Shown piece by piece: positions 36,501 through 46,400 of a stretch of DNA of 63,470 bases. Both the position numbers and the translations under genes were made by a program. The stretch is from Saccoglossus kowalevskii (Eukaryota > Hemichordata > Enteropneusta > Harrimaniidae). Positions within the stretch are counted from its first letter, which is position 1; each line of letters begins with the position of its first letter. Location: positions 1 to 63,470 of the forward strand of contig NW_003118436.1 of assembly GCF_000003605.2 (NCBI RefSeq). The letters run 5' to 3'. Under the pieces are notes generated by a model. That model saw nothing but the letters and a program-made list of their open reading frames with translations. It was not told the origin of the DNA and made no database searches.

Positions 36501-39500
36501 CGTGAGATGAGATTTAAAATACTCGACTGGCAAATAATTAATGGTAAATGCGCCTTAAGCAAGAATTAATGACGTTTCGGAACAAGATATCGTAATTGCA
36601 TGAATGAATTTCTATTAACTTTGTAAAGTTCAGTTTTTATTTTAATAACCCTATTATTATTGATTATCAGTAATATTTAATGCATAATTTGCATAGTTAG
36701 CATAGATTGTACATTTCTTCATTTCTTATTTTTAACATCTAGTTGCGATATGATAATGCTTAAGTATTATATAGTCTCTCAAATAATTTTTTTTAAATTT
36801 CGCCTTGGAACATGTAACTTTTCTAATTAATGAACATACGGCCAGAACAATGGAGCAAATGACCGAGATAACGAAATTGTGATATTCATATGCAATATTA
36901 TGGCCTCGCTATAATGTTTGTGTGTATGGGAGTTTTCAGGAGTGATGCATAGTCCTGTGGGCGTATTTGAACGACCGAAGAGTGTAATGGGCACATAGCA
37001 AGTTATTTGCCAACACGAACAATATATTTGTTTATTTCAGTATCATTCTATAGAGCGGAAGAAGCGTTGTGATTGATCCGAGACCAAACATTTGGTGGTG
37101 TGCGTCGGCTCGAATACAGCGACTATGAGTTCACAATTCTCACTATTTACTGTTACAAAAGCCACATTATTTGTTGTTTCACCGTCATCTCATGTATACT
37201 ACCCGATTGGAGGGCGTTTATATCTGTGTTTAATTGCATCTGGGTGACTTTAATTGGCGTAGATTGGTTTCACCACGGTTACTAGGTTAGTAACCGTGGT
37301 TTCACCGTCTCTGTACAATCTGTAAAAAGTTAATCTTGTATATAAATAAAACATAGTTAAACTCTGGTGAGCTTACTCTTTGTTATATAATATTATTTTC
37401 TTCATCATAGTTTGTTTCACTATGAATATGCATTGTCATGATTAATTTTGAATACAAACAAGTTTTAGGATTAAAACAGCATTGGGAACGCAGTCTATCG
37501 AATGACCTTGATTGATTTAAATATCTTACAAAACATTGGTGCCTAATTTGTTTAAAGGAAATATCAAGCCAAACAACATAATGACCCCTCAAGAAAAAGC
37601 TCCATAAATGTAGGAGAATGCAATTTGCAGTTTTTTTATATCACTTTTCATTCTCTAGATATTCAACTTTTCAACAGTATTATGTAGTCAGCCGTCTTGA
37701 TTCTCAAGCGAAGGATTATGAGTAAAGTATGACATCATAGAATCCGTTGTAAGAAGTTGAACTTCAAATTGGCTGAAAGTTTAGAATATGGTAGTATACA
37801 TGTACTGGTGCCAACATGCTTATAGAATTGATTTTCAAAATGTATATACTTCGAAGGAACTATTTGTCAAATATAGAATACATATTTTTGAGTACAATTC
37901 TCCTTTCAAAATGTCGATGCAACGTTTTGCCTCTTATGTATTATGTATTATGTATTATGTTTTGATACATTTGGACTAAACAGATATAGTTATATGTGTA
38001 TGAGACAGTGCAACGACTTTCTCCATGAGTTGACATTGAAACCCAGTCTAGTATTCCCATGAGATTTGTGAGATATATTACCAATGATTACAAGATAAAT
38101 GATTCACTTCATTGAACACATACAACAATGCATATTCCCACTGGGACCAGTGATCATTGAATATGTATCACCAGTGATCCGTTAATAGAAACAGTCAAAA
38201 TGTTTTATCCGATTTTGTCTACTACTTCGCAATTTTTGCAAGATATTTTCACACAGGAAATCTGTCGTTCGTACTAAGGAAAGAGTGTATACTGATGAAT
38301 TAGGTGACAAAGTTTCATAAAGTTTGGAATAGAATTAGTTAAGTTATTAGTTAACGACGATGACATATTATTTCCCCTTAATATACATTTCCCTTTCATC
38401 TTTGATGATACGGGCAAGGTAAAAATGTATGATTGTAATATGATCGAACGAGTTATAATAGATATTATTATACATCTGTCACCGTAGCGCCATAAGTTAC
38501 AGCGTAACCATAACTCAGACAGTACGCCGTCTGTTTGTCGCATCGACCTCCGCTGCGCGTCGTTCGAAACTCCCGCCGTACTGTCTTCGCGCATACTTTA
38601 AGGTATCCTCGTAATAACCTCCTAATATTTGATTACACCCTCATTTGCCATTATTTGAAGTAAGTATAACAGTGTTGGGAATATTACCAAATGTTTTGAC
38701 AATTGACATTTCTTATTTTCTTATTTTCCACACATGACATGGTTTGAGTGCCATGTACTCTCTCCAATGATCTCTGTAAATTTGACATTTGAACGTGTGA
38801 ATTTTCTAAACCAATTGCCTGGCATTTTTTATAGAGTATTGTTTCACTTCGAACTGGTTTAAGCGATTCTATTTTTTAAAATATCCTATTATATTTGTAT
38901 TTTCACTATTTTGTAAAACTTATTAATGTAGTAATTGTTGATAAGAAAGATAATGCTATATTCTTGGAGTGACCATATAATATAATATAATATAATATTT
39001 GTTTTAATTGTAGTATTTTGTTTTTCCAAACTTTTGTCACAGTATTTTAGAGTTACAAGTGTAACTATTATTCTCAACTATTTGAACGTTATATTGTTCG
39101 TGTAATATTTTCCTATCATTTCTTAATTTAGATGAAATGAAAATAATTGTGCATTGTCTACAACTCTTTGCGCGGGTTCGTAACATGTGACAAGAGTATT
39201 GTATTGTATTGTATTGAAAGTCTGTTCAGTACAAACACGCAATTACACATTGTACATTAGTAATTTTCGTATGAACAATTACTACGTACCTGTTGTAAAA
39301 AGACGACAGTTGGACACATCGCACTACCAAATATCCAATGCCCATACATTATAGTTGGAAATGAAAACGGCATACAGAAAGTGGCCATAGTCAGGTCAGC
39401 CAAAGCAAGGTTGACAAGGAAAGCGTTCAGATCTGTTCTAGTACGTCCACAGATTAATACAATTAGAACTATAACGTTGCCGATGATAGATAGGGTGATA

Positions 39501-39655
39501 TTGAACCCAAAGGCACAGACTAAACCGATCCTCCAGTCCTTGGGTAAAGGTAAGTCTTCGTACTCATAGTATACATAGTACGTAGAATCATTCGTCTTTT
39601 GAGTCGACTCTAATGATGGAAAGTCGGTTGGAAGTGATTTGATAAGGTCTGCCAT
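18339..39655 (-). CDS. Class A peptide GPCR (tachykinin/luqin/GPR83/NPY-related group), 4 exons
   Basis: Seven-helix plasma-membrane receptor, probably for a neuropeptide and coupling to G proteins. Exons 39290-39655, 25803-26204, 18927-19142 and 18339-18560 join in phase 0 with GT/AG borders to give 401 residues. Hallmarks: sequon N22, IIGN (N60) in TM1, NLALAD (D87) in TM2, C114 and C193 for the extracellular disulfide, DRY 138-140, LWGRNLPGNAD in loop 3, CWLP 271-274 in TM6, NPFIY 316-320 in TM7, then helix 8 with a possible palmitoylated C338. Met 1 is the first ATG in its open frame. The loop-3 LWxxxxxG, the IKML...CWLP block and WIAMSN...NPFIY resemble tachykinin, luqin/RYamide and GPR83 receptors; I cannot choose among them. 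An untranslated 5' exon may exist. The ligand is unknown. Confidence 0.92.
18927..19142 (-). CDS. GPCR exon 3 (TM6 and TM7)
   Basis: Residues 257-328, VIKMLMMVVLMFAVCWLP to FFNDGFR. Acceptor ...CTTTTTCAG|GTA, donor CGG|GTGAGT. Phase 0 at both ends. Confidence 0.92.
19143..19608. other. GPCR intron 2, gene-proximal part
   Basis: Intronic AT-rich sequence between exon 3 and the retrotransposon remnant. Nothing else is recognised. Confidence 0.5.
19609..20245 (-). pseudogene. Non-LTR retrotransposon reverse-transcriptase C-terminus, degenerate
   Basis: Minus-strand translation shows the C-terminal part of a non-LTR (RTE/Jockey/CR1-like) endonuclease-reverse transcriptase. Recognisable stretches are VESFTYLGSNVD, RVFNTIIKPVLLYGAETW, RRIQTFINSYLRRILRI and a closing RNTWRRDLEADVRRLGYT region. 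The conserved polymerase core lies upstream and is missing, so the copy is 5'-truncated. It also has at least two frameshifts and stop codons around 19840-19860. It lies in GPCR intron 2, in the same orientation as the gene. Family recognition is good; clade assignment is uncertain. Confidence 0.8.
20246..20499. other. Spacer in GPCR intron 2
   Basis: Non-coding sequence between the retrotransposon tail and the 49-bp minisatellite. Confidence 0.5.
20500..20823 (+). repeat. 49-bp minisatellite, left part
   Basis: Degenerate tandem units of about 49 bp with core CGCCCGCACTACGGACGCTA then GCTGCGAGACAGTGATT. The array is cut by the LTR element at 20824-23669 and resumes at 23670. GC content is well above the surrounding intron. 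Confidence 0.9.
20824..21470 (-). repeat. Left LTR (3' LTR in element orientation)
   Basis: 647 bp from TATCAGAGG to TTCATGATA. It is highly similar to the right copy over its whole length, with small differences such as missing bases in the CTCCAGGACTG region. Confidence 0.82.
21471..23015 (-). other. Internal region of the LTR element, non-coding
   Basis: AT-rich internal sequence with no long open frame on either strand. A purine tract on the minus strand lies at its left edge and a TGG-type primer site at its right edge. No gag, protease or reverse-transcriptase signature is seen. Confidence 0.7.
23016..23669 (-). repeat. Right LTR (5' LTR in element orientation)
   Basis: 654 bp from TATCACGGGGG to TTCATGATA. 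The 87-codon frame at 22841-23104 straddles its edge and is incidental. Confidence 0.82.
23670..24265 (+). repeat. 49-bp minisatellite, right part
   Basis: Continuation of the array beginning at 20500, about 12 units. Variants alternate between TTCGCCCGCACTACGGACGC and GTCGCCTGCACTACGGCCGC types, giving a loose higher-order pattern. Confidence 0.9.
24266..24711. other. GPCR intron 2 spacer
   Basis: Nothing recognised. Confidence 0.5.
24712..25087 (+). mobile_element. Composite fold-back repeat, family A, full-length copy
   Basis: Fold-back head at 24712-24833 (TATGAGGTTATTACGATGAT answered by ATATCCTCGTAATAATCTTA), then a body with inverted ends TTATTATACATCT and ACAGATGTACAATAATAA. Body landmarks CATGGGAATGCCGAAAG and GGGCAAACCCTGGGGGCGGCC match the copies at 4010 and 32468. 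Confidence 0.8.
25088..25802. other. GPCR intron 2, distal end
   Basis: AT-rich intronic sequence up to the exon 2 donor. Nothing recognised. Confidence 0.5.
25803..26204 (-). CDS. GPCR exon 2 (TM3 to intracellular loop 3)
   Basis: Residues 123-256, VAVFVSIYTLSAIGIDRYFA to TISKKR. Acceptor ...TTTTTTATTAAAG|GTC, donor AGG|GTACGT. Covers TM3 with DRY, TM4, loop 2 with its cysteine in ETIYFCTEWW, and TM5 with the helix-5 proline (TYIIPLIVL). Open frame beyond the donor is intron read-through. Confidence 0.92.
26205..27079. other. GPCR intron 1, 3' part
   Basis: AT-rich intron. Nothing recognised. Confidence 0.45.
27080..27440 (+). repeat. Three degenerate tandem copies of about 110 bp
   Basis: Units share GCTTCAACCGA(T/C), a (T)GTTGTATATGA(C/G)AT(A/T)TA box, (G/T)GGCATAGCTT and GAGAAAAATAAAATGATTT-like endings. 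The third unit is the most diverged. Non-coding. Confidence 0.65.
27441..31914. other. GPCR intron 1, middle part
   Basis: Non-coding. It contains a 50-N gap and a GCGA-rich segment near 28440-28610 that recurs in inverted orientation near 30395-30500. A 20-bp perfect palindrome made of GTAC/GTATAC steps lies at 30107-30126. The 161-codon minus frame at 30145-30630 has no family features and overlaps the low-complexity GAGCGAGCGAGCGA stretch. Confidence 0.45.
28068..28117. other. Assembly gap (50 N)
   Basis: A fixed-size run of N, so the real gap length is not known. It lies in GPCR intron 1. Confidence 1.
31915..32385 (+). repeat. Old direct duplication of about 130 bp
   Basis: 31915-32040 and 32260-32385 share, in order, (G)GCTATGTCC(A/G)CCAGAAAAC, TGT(T)(C/G)CGTATG, CATACAAT(C/A)ATTT and TGTGGATTGATATACGA. 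Clearly diverged. Non-coding. Confidence 0.65.
32468..32853 (+). mobile_element. Composite fold-back repeat, family A, full-length copy
   Basis: Head ATGAGGTTATTACGTGGATA with a partly decayed right arm, then the body with CATCATGGGAATGCCGAAAT and the end GTTACGGTGATAGATGTATA. Located in GPCR intron 1. Confidence 0.75.
32854..33581. other. GPCR intron 1 spacer
   Basis: Nothing recognised. Confidence 0.45.
33582..33855 (+). mobile_element. MITE-like element, family B
   Basis: TTAAAGGGCGGTAGTCGTCG to ...GCGACGACCACCGTCCTTTAA, 274 bp. It carries CACGCATGCGCGAG at the left, a perfect GCGCATGCGCA at 33822-33832, and AAAGATGGCGAC at 33634-33645. Interior landmarks match the copies at 8023, 56296 and 59002. 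Non-coding, in GPCR intron 1. Confidence 0.8.
33856..35272. other. GPCR intron 1 spacer
   Basis: AT-rich. An 82-codon minus-strand frame at 35024-35272 follows an AG (TTTGCAG) acceptor-like site and lies downstream of the TATA/heat-shock cluster on that strand, but shows no protein family. Otherwise nothing is recognised. Confidence 0.4.
35383..35702 (-). promoter_or_regulatory. Cluster of heat-shock-element-like motifs beside TATA motifs
   Basis: TTCTAGAATGTTC at 35457-35469 is a perfect three-unit heat shock element (alternating TTC and GAA, 2-base spacing). Partial elements are CTAGAATATTCC near 35531, GAACATTC near 35565 and CTAGAAAGTTC near 35691. TATA-like TATATATAG (minus) near 35384-35393 and TATTTATAG near 35402 follow in minus orientation. 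A 13-bp direct repeat, CATCAGCATACAT, brackets part of it. This could be an internal heat-responsive promoter in the GPCR intron or the U3 part of a decayed LTR. Confidence 0.4.
35757..35822 (+). repeat. Two 37-bp direct copies with an everted TGACC motif
   Basis: AGGATGTGTGACCTTTAGGG then GTCATG occurs twice in a row. Each copy contains TGACCTTTAGGGGTCA, two nuclear-receptor-like half-sites arranged as an everted pair. Functional meaning is unproven. Confidence 0.6.
35823..38463. other. GPCR intron 1, 5' part
   Basis: AT-rich intron. It contains a 13-bp perfect hairpin with a 3-base loop at 37272-37300 (ACCACGGTTACTA / TAGTAACCGTGGT) and TATGTATTATGTATTATG repeats near 37935. No coding sequence is recognised. 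Confidence 0.45.
38464..38622 (-). mobile_element. Composite fold-back repeat, family A, internally deleted copy
   Basis: Minus strand: AGGTTATTACGAGGATACCT head, then GCACGCGAAGACAGTACGGC-like sequence joined directly to the family end (CGTAACTTATGGCGCTACGG... ATGTATAATAAT). It lacks most of the body, like the copy at 5923. Confidence 0.7.
38623..39289. other. GPCR intron 1, near exon 1
   Basis: AT-rich, with a (TATAA)n run near 38976-38997 and (GTATT)n near 39196-39216. No gene is recognised. Confidence 0.5.
39290..39655 (-). CDS. GPCR exon 1 (N-terminus, TM1, TM2, start of TM3)
   Basis: Encodes residues 1-122, from MADLIKSLPTDF to VVFLQQ, and ends at donor CAG|GTACGT. The N-terminal tail of about 40 residues is acidic and Tyr-rich (YYVYYEYED) with no signal peptide. 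The open frame continues upstream of Met 1 without an ATG, so this methionine is the natural start. Confidence 0.92.
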
Positions 39656-40940
39656 TCGCGACGTTAATGTGTTCAGTGATGTGCTCGCAATTGTCTTGAA
39701 CAAAATGTCCGTAGAAGATAATATTACGATGACTTGTACTACGATGTGGCACGATAAACGCAAATACAGTAAGACGATACACAACGTGTATTCTCTCTAT
39801 ACAATATGCCAATGAGACATTGAAGCGAACAAACTAGCTTCTAATATGTTGCGTAAAATTACAGTCACGCCCCCAACGGTCTACGGACCACGTCACTGTT
39901 ACATAATTTAAAGACAGGGTTTTTTTACGTGAAAATTCTATGCATTGATTTGTCTGTGTTAATAGATGCACAAAGGAGTCATACGTGTTACTGATACGTC
40001 TTATAAATAATAAATGAATATTGCATCTATCAAATTCATAATTTATTCAATTCAGATTTTGAATTTTCGTCGTTTATTTTCATGTGTGCTATCTATGACT
40101 GTTGCAAACACTGCTCCTAGACACGTGACACTCAATGTGTAATATATTCTCTAAGGTGGTCAGTAGATTTTGGCAAACACAGATAGTGATGATAGATGGA
40201 GATTAATTTTGCTCTCCCAAAACGATTCCACTTAATATATGGCAATTTAATGTAATTTATTATTATGTTTAGGTTTCAGAAACCCATCAAATCTAGATAG
40301 TACAGAATATCAGTCTTGTGATTCTGCAATAATATCGTTAATTAATTATTTTCCATATTTCATTTTGTAACGCCATCAATTTTATTTTTTCAACCACATA
40401 TAAAATTACTTACACAGTGTGTAATCGTGTCTTCAATTGTTTCGCATACGATATAGCCATTGTTATTGCACGAGTTTAGTGAAAATTAATTCATATAATT
40501 CGTATAAATTTATAGGTGGGCCCTAAGTTCAAATACAACATATGGAATTAAATCTTGAAAGCTATTTCATTTGATAATCACGTAATATTCAAAAGATTGT
40601 TTTTTTACTTCGTGCGAGTAGATATTAATGCCCCGGAGATACATATATTCGCTGACGTCATCCATTAAACATTTCTTTCAGAAACAGGGAGCGAAGAAAC
40701 ATGATAAGTATTGAGATGTTTAGACAAGGTTATATCGGAGTTTGCAAGACTTTTTCCCGCGCATATGTAGTTGCCGCTCCTTTTTGTCATACTGCTCTCA
40801 ATAGTATATGATATCATACAGAGGAACCACGCGGCTCGACGGGCGATCTTCGGTGCCAGAGGCAGAGTCACAGTAGCACAGCGGCAAGAGGCTTGAAAGT
40901 CATATAATTCCCTTGAGTTACAGTACTAGTTGCCGGATGA
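39656..40940. other. Upstream region of the GPCR gene
   Basis: Contains the presumed 5' UTR and promoter of the minus-strand GPCR. No clear TATA box or transcription start could be assigned. Confidence 0.4.
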
Positions 40941-41114
40941 TTAAAGCGGGGGGGGTCGTTACCTGTGCACGCGCAGGAATTGAGTCCCAAGTGACGATAA
41001 CAACACACGCTAAAAACGCAAAGGCTCATGGGTAGACTCTTGTTTGTAAACAATGACACGCTATGACCATCTGATGCATGCGCAGGTGACGACCCCCCCC
41101 CTCCTCTTTGATTA
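40941..41114 (+). mobile_element. MITE-like element, family C
   Basis: TTAAAGCGGGGGGGGTCGTT to ...GACGACCCCCCCCCTCCTCTTTGATTAA (right end slightly expanded). Shares AACAACACACGCTAAAAACG with the copy at 2749 and TGGGTAGACTCTTGTTTGTA with the related 12948 copy. Terminal arms hold ACCTGTGCACGCGC and GCATGCGCAGGTGACGAC. Confidence 0.75.
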
Positions 41115-43311
41115 AAGGCTGAAATACCGAGTTTTAATTTGGTATTCAGTTCTGTACCATTATGAACATGTGCAAGATGGGTGGATTAATGATTTGGGAA
41201 GCACATTTTCTGTCACGTGGTCTGTCCACGAATGAATTACCAGCTTGAATAACATTATTGTTATAGAAATGTCCAAACCACAATGGGGGTAATGATTTGG
41301 GTAATGCATGGTATTACATGTGACCTCATTAAATTATGCATAAATACAATAGTGAGTCATATGAATGACAGAACAACAGGAACGTTGATGTGACCTATCC
41401 TCGCAGGGAAAGGTCGTCATGAGAGATTATTATACATTTAAAATTACATTGTCATCACCAAGAAACCCAAATAATGCATACGCATGCGCATCTTCAAAGA
41501 AAGTAAGAAACAAAAGTTGTTGGTTTTTTTTGCAAAATCAAAAGATCCAAAAGGATCCAATTTCTGGAACTAATTGTTTATTAAGTGATTTGAAAAGAAA
41601 AACGCATTTCAACATAATATAACTTTAAAATGATACAAGATAGAAGAGAATTATATCTCATATCTCGGAATACGAGTCAATCTGAATCAAACACACATAT
41701 TTTTGTTATAGCGTATGAGGCACGTATCGAACGATTAAAAGATTGGTCGGCGGCTTCAGATATCTGGTAAATGTGAATTAAAGTGGTAAAATGATTCAGA
41801 TTGTATGCGAAGGGTTATGGCGTGCACTGAACTTGTGGTACACATCACGTACGTTGGTATGCATGATCTGACGTGAATTGATATGGTATATAACAAGATA
41901 TGACATATGAGATGTCTTGGCATACCAAAAAGTGGCAACATTGTATGAATTATACATTGTGTGACAAACAACTCATAAGATGAAATGAAATGAAGTTATA
42001 TAATACATAGGTATTGACTTATTCAATGCGAAAAAGTTGGTGATATATGATACACGTATGCATTCGGAAACAAGGTGAGCGTGTTTATATTTTATTTTTC
42101 TGGATTGTAAAATGAGATTGTTTCACAGTAATTCTCTTTGCCCAATATATATTCTTACAGCATAACTAGTAGCGGCTTGTGTCACGTGAATTTTAATATA
42201 ATTTTCAACCCTGCGATGGCATGTCAATTCAAAACATTTGCGTAATATACGAGTTTAAGGTTCCTCGAGTTTCTTGGTTGGTCAGCAACAATACACGCGA
42301 GGAGGAGGAAGAGAGGAACGAATCCAGCAGTTTTAGGCAGTTATATTACTAGACCAGCCCAGTTTTATTTTAATTCACATATTGATTCTGTATAGTAGAC
42401 TACATTAGAGTTCATTAACTTTTCATAAAAAAAATGAAAACAACATAAATATAAACACAATTTCATTATATCGTTTTGGTATCACATTCAGAAACAATTG
42501 AAGGCACCTGGGACATTTTATATTAAAAATGTCATTTACAACCCCGAAACATTACTTGTTTTGACTCTCTTACATTAATTCCAAAATGTTCGCTATACAC
42601 GCGTCCTGGGTTCAAATGGAGTAGTCTCAGACAAACAGATCTGAATAATTTAGATATATAGTCATACAACGGCCTTTTATTCTTTAGCATATAACTTGAT
42701 TATTTATTATCGATATAGAAACTATATGACTTAAGTATTCGGGGCAGTTTTAATCAATCGAGAGAGTCATGTACCACGCACTGAACGGTAATTTGTTTGT
42801 ATTTATCACCGATGACGCAGACTAATGTGTTTTCGATTAAGTAATTGTACCCCAAAACTGCACCAATTGATGTTTTACAAAAACAATGTTTTGCTACTTC
42901 TGGTTCCACGGGGAAATGTTGAAGTTTTTTTTAAATGTTTGAATTAGTGATTCAAGTGAAAGAAATTTATGAAAGACTGCACTTCAGTAGGTAGTTTATA
43001 CTTTATGAATGTTGCATATATTCCAGTTATGTGATGTTTCCCATCTTGGTAATTTTATGAAAATAGGCTAATTGTCTTGGCTAGAGTGAGATTAGATGCG
43101 ATGGAATGGAATAGGATGCAATGAGATGCAATGAGATGAGATGACATGAGATGAGATGACATGACATAACATGACATTGAGAGGTTATCATACGACAGTG
43201 AGAAGAGACGTTATCCTAAAATAATAAAAACATGTCGATAAAGAAAAATGTGGCATCAATACTATATTAAACTAATTCAATGCACAACAGCAAACATGAA
43301 AATCTGGTTGT
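41115..43311. other. Intergenic, between GPCR and cyclophilin genes
   Basis: Low-complexity (GAGATGA/CATGA)n tract at about 43085-43180. The 3' UTR of the minus-strand cyclophilin gene must lie at its upper end. No AATAAA is found within the first 200 bases; candidate hexamers lie near 42711 and 42677. Nothing else is recognised. Confidence 0.45.
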
Positions 43312-43447
43312 TCATTTCAATTCGCCGCTATTTTCTATTTTGACAACTGATGTTATGTCGCCCTCATCGGTACCCTTCGCTTCCATTTTCCTGACCACGT
43401 CCATGCCTTCGACTACTTTTCCAAATACAACATGGGCATCGTCCAAC
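43312..43447 (-). CDS. Cyclophilin exon 5 and stop
   Basis: Completes W121, then [18 protein letters not shown] to ENSGELK and TGA. Acceptor TCTATTACAG. Confidence 0.95.
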
Positions 43448-46400
43448 CTGTAATAGATGCGTATGATTTTGTATCACTATGAATTAACACGCTTTTGGCA
43501 CATATGCAATGCACTGTATATCGCGTCCTCTATTGACGAGACCTCCCGAATTGCGTAAAATGCGCGCGTGAAATGTCTTCACCGAAAATTGAATGATTAG
43601 ATTTTTCGAAATTGAATTTCTTGTTTTTAGCTCAACGAGAAATGTCGATCATTCAGAGGGGAACATGGTGTTGAGATACCCATACTTCGTTAAAATTGAC
43701 TATCAGCAAATGTACATTATTGGGTATAAATAATAATTCTTGCCTAATAATGCATGAACATACCACAGGGTTCACTTGTATCATTTATATACGGGGTATG
43801 CGAGACGCCAAGTGCCGTTAACCATTGGAAATGTCAAAAAGGGGACTCGTGCTTATTTTGAAACATAATTTATAGACTCCTTTGGTGTCTTGTCTACGAA
43901 TGACCCCCGTAATACCCCCAAAACACTTTCGCGTTTGTCGAATCTCACGTAGACTGGCACAGTCTGGGCGATTTATTTCTTTTTGAATTTAAAATTAAAT
44001 AAAAAAAAAACGAAATGGAGGTGTTAACGCGAAATCCCCTGTAACCGCGAAATCACTCAGTGGTGGTTTTGCGTTCACTCGACCTTTCGCAAAACTATTT
44101 TTCCAATTTTAACTGAAAAAAAATCTCCACAGCTTGGCTAGTCTAAATCTCACGTTATGCTTTGACGCAACCACGATGCTATGACCTTTGTGTTGTTTTC
44201 ACGTTCGATTTCACGCATAACGCGGGATCCCATATATAGTTCCACGTTGCTAATACGCGCACCACTGTACCATGTATGTCTATGGACTATGGACGCCAGC
44301 CGGTCGAAGAGCCGGTGAAAACAGCTAAAGTCATGGAAACAGCACAAAATTACTTTGAAGTAATCCTGAACAACCAACTTGAAATTTATATATGTTGGAC
44401 ATGCAGGGGTGCTCTTGTTACACTGTTTAGAGGAGTCTCAACAACCATCCCAAAATACCGTTTTCTGAGAGGTTTCGGCCTTTGTTTTCACAGTGACGGT
44501 TGCATGGCGGATGTCAGCACTGAGAATATTTCAAATGACGAATCGAACAACTGCGCAACGAAAGACAGATCATCATGTCTGTCAGCAAAATTTGGTTGAA
44601 AGCTCTATTAAGTGTACCTTAGCCAAAAATTTAATTGAACGAAAGCTGATATATTGCCGTGCATCGACTTATTCCCGTCATGCATAGCTATTCGAATTCT
44701 GCTTCCGGTACGCTAAATACAACTAAACTAAAGAGGTACGTAATGTTCGATGTTCCAAGTTTGCTTGCACACAGTGGTAACGCAGGTAAAATAGTCGTCG
44801 TATAAATTCAAAGGAAAGGGATCTATTTGCCATACGGGAAACATGCAATTCGCATGCTTGACAACAGACTAAGATGTTGAATACTCAATCAAAACCGAAG
44901 CCACGGAACTGCTCGGTAATGTTAGGTTATTGACAGGGTGGATATCTTGCTACATCTATTAAAGTACAAATATTACTCAACATTTCAAAGGCTTCGAAAA
45001 TTGTTTTTCATACAACTTTTAAGAACAAGAGGAATATAAAAGACTAGTTTCTAAAATCATTTAGAAAAAAAAAACGGAATGTACGTGGTAAGATTAAGCA
45101 TGAAATAATTCCTGTGATTTGTTGGTCTGCCTGAGAAGATTGTTGTATTGTCATAGTACATCTCGTTTGCTAATGTTATTATAAAACTGGCTAATAGTTC
45201 CAAAGTATAAATACATATCCAATGCATGACCAATACTGCTTTTATGTTATTAGTAAATATTTTGACCCCAGTCCATTTGTGACATAAGGGACCGTACATT
45301 GGAAATCAGGGGGTGGCTGAAAGATTTATTAAAACTCAAACTACTCGGACTAGTATAATAGTCTGAGGTTAAAACACTAAAATCTAGACACGAAGAGATT
45401 TCAAAATTATACACCAGGTATTACGGGAAAAAAGTTGGTATATTCAAGAAAAATAAAAATGAACAAACAAGACGCCGCGAAAAAAGTGCACTGGTCTTTC
45501 AGCCACCCCCTGATTTTAAAATGGTTGTTTCCTAAATTATATATGTAAATTCAACCATGTAATAATAATATGTATGTAATCAGGTTGACCCAAAATAGGC
45601 ACATCCCCGTTATTCGGCATCGAGACGTTTCAGATAAGTGTGGATACGTTTTAGAGAAGCTCAGTGTGATAAAGTTGGGTGAGCTTTGAATGTATGCTCT
45701 TTGGTGTCACTATATAATGCCTAGGGACAAAGATTGGTTTATGTTATCCATGGATATGTATTCATACATCACTGACCTGTCAACTTTAAATCTGAATCAT
45801 GGGAATAACTTAATCTCACTGATAATTCATAATTCAATGACCAGTTTCAAAGCTAGCCACCGAGTCTATTCGTTATTCATAGAGGTCTCAGAGATACCGA
45901 AAAACGCTTAATTCGGTGACGACAGTCTGTTGTCATCCTCGCTGTAAGGCAATTCGTTTCACGACACGAGAATTGTATACATGTCGGACGAAATCAGTCA
46001 ATTCATAGGAGACCCACGCATTCAATGGTTGAATGAAAATCCAAACAAAATTGCAGCGTTTTATTCCTCCTGATAGCACGCGTGTATAAATCGTGAAATA
46101 GGTTGTGTATTGTGTTATTTACTCTGCGCATGCGTACTTACCAGTCGGTTTTCTCCGTGCAAATGAAAAACTGCGAATTGTTAGTGTTTGGTCCGGAATT
46201 TGCCATCGACAAAGTTCCTATTAATAAAAAACATGAGCTAAGTATGACGTCATAATCATAATCAATCATCTAACTACCACATTACATCATTAACACAGGT
46301 AATGCGAAAAATATGACAGTTAGTATACCTCAAATGAAAACGAACATGAAAAAATATAAGTTTATCCGACTGAACTGGCAGAGAAGTGGTGTAATCAGTC

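Noticed and set aside
44276-44599. 107-codon plus-strand frame in cyclophilin intron 4
   Set aside because: No family features; antisense and unsupported by splice or start context.
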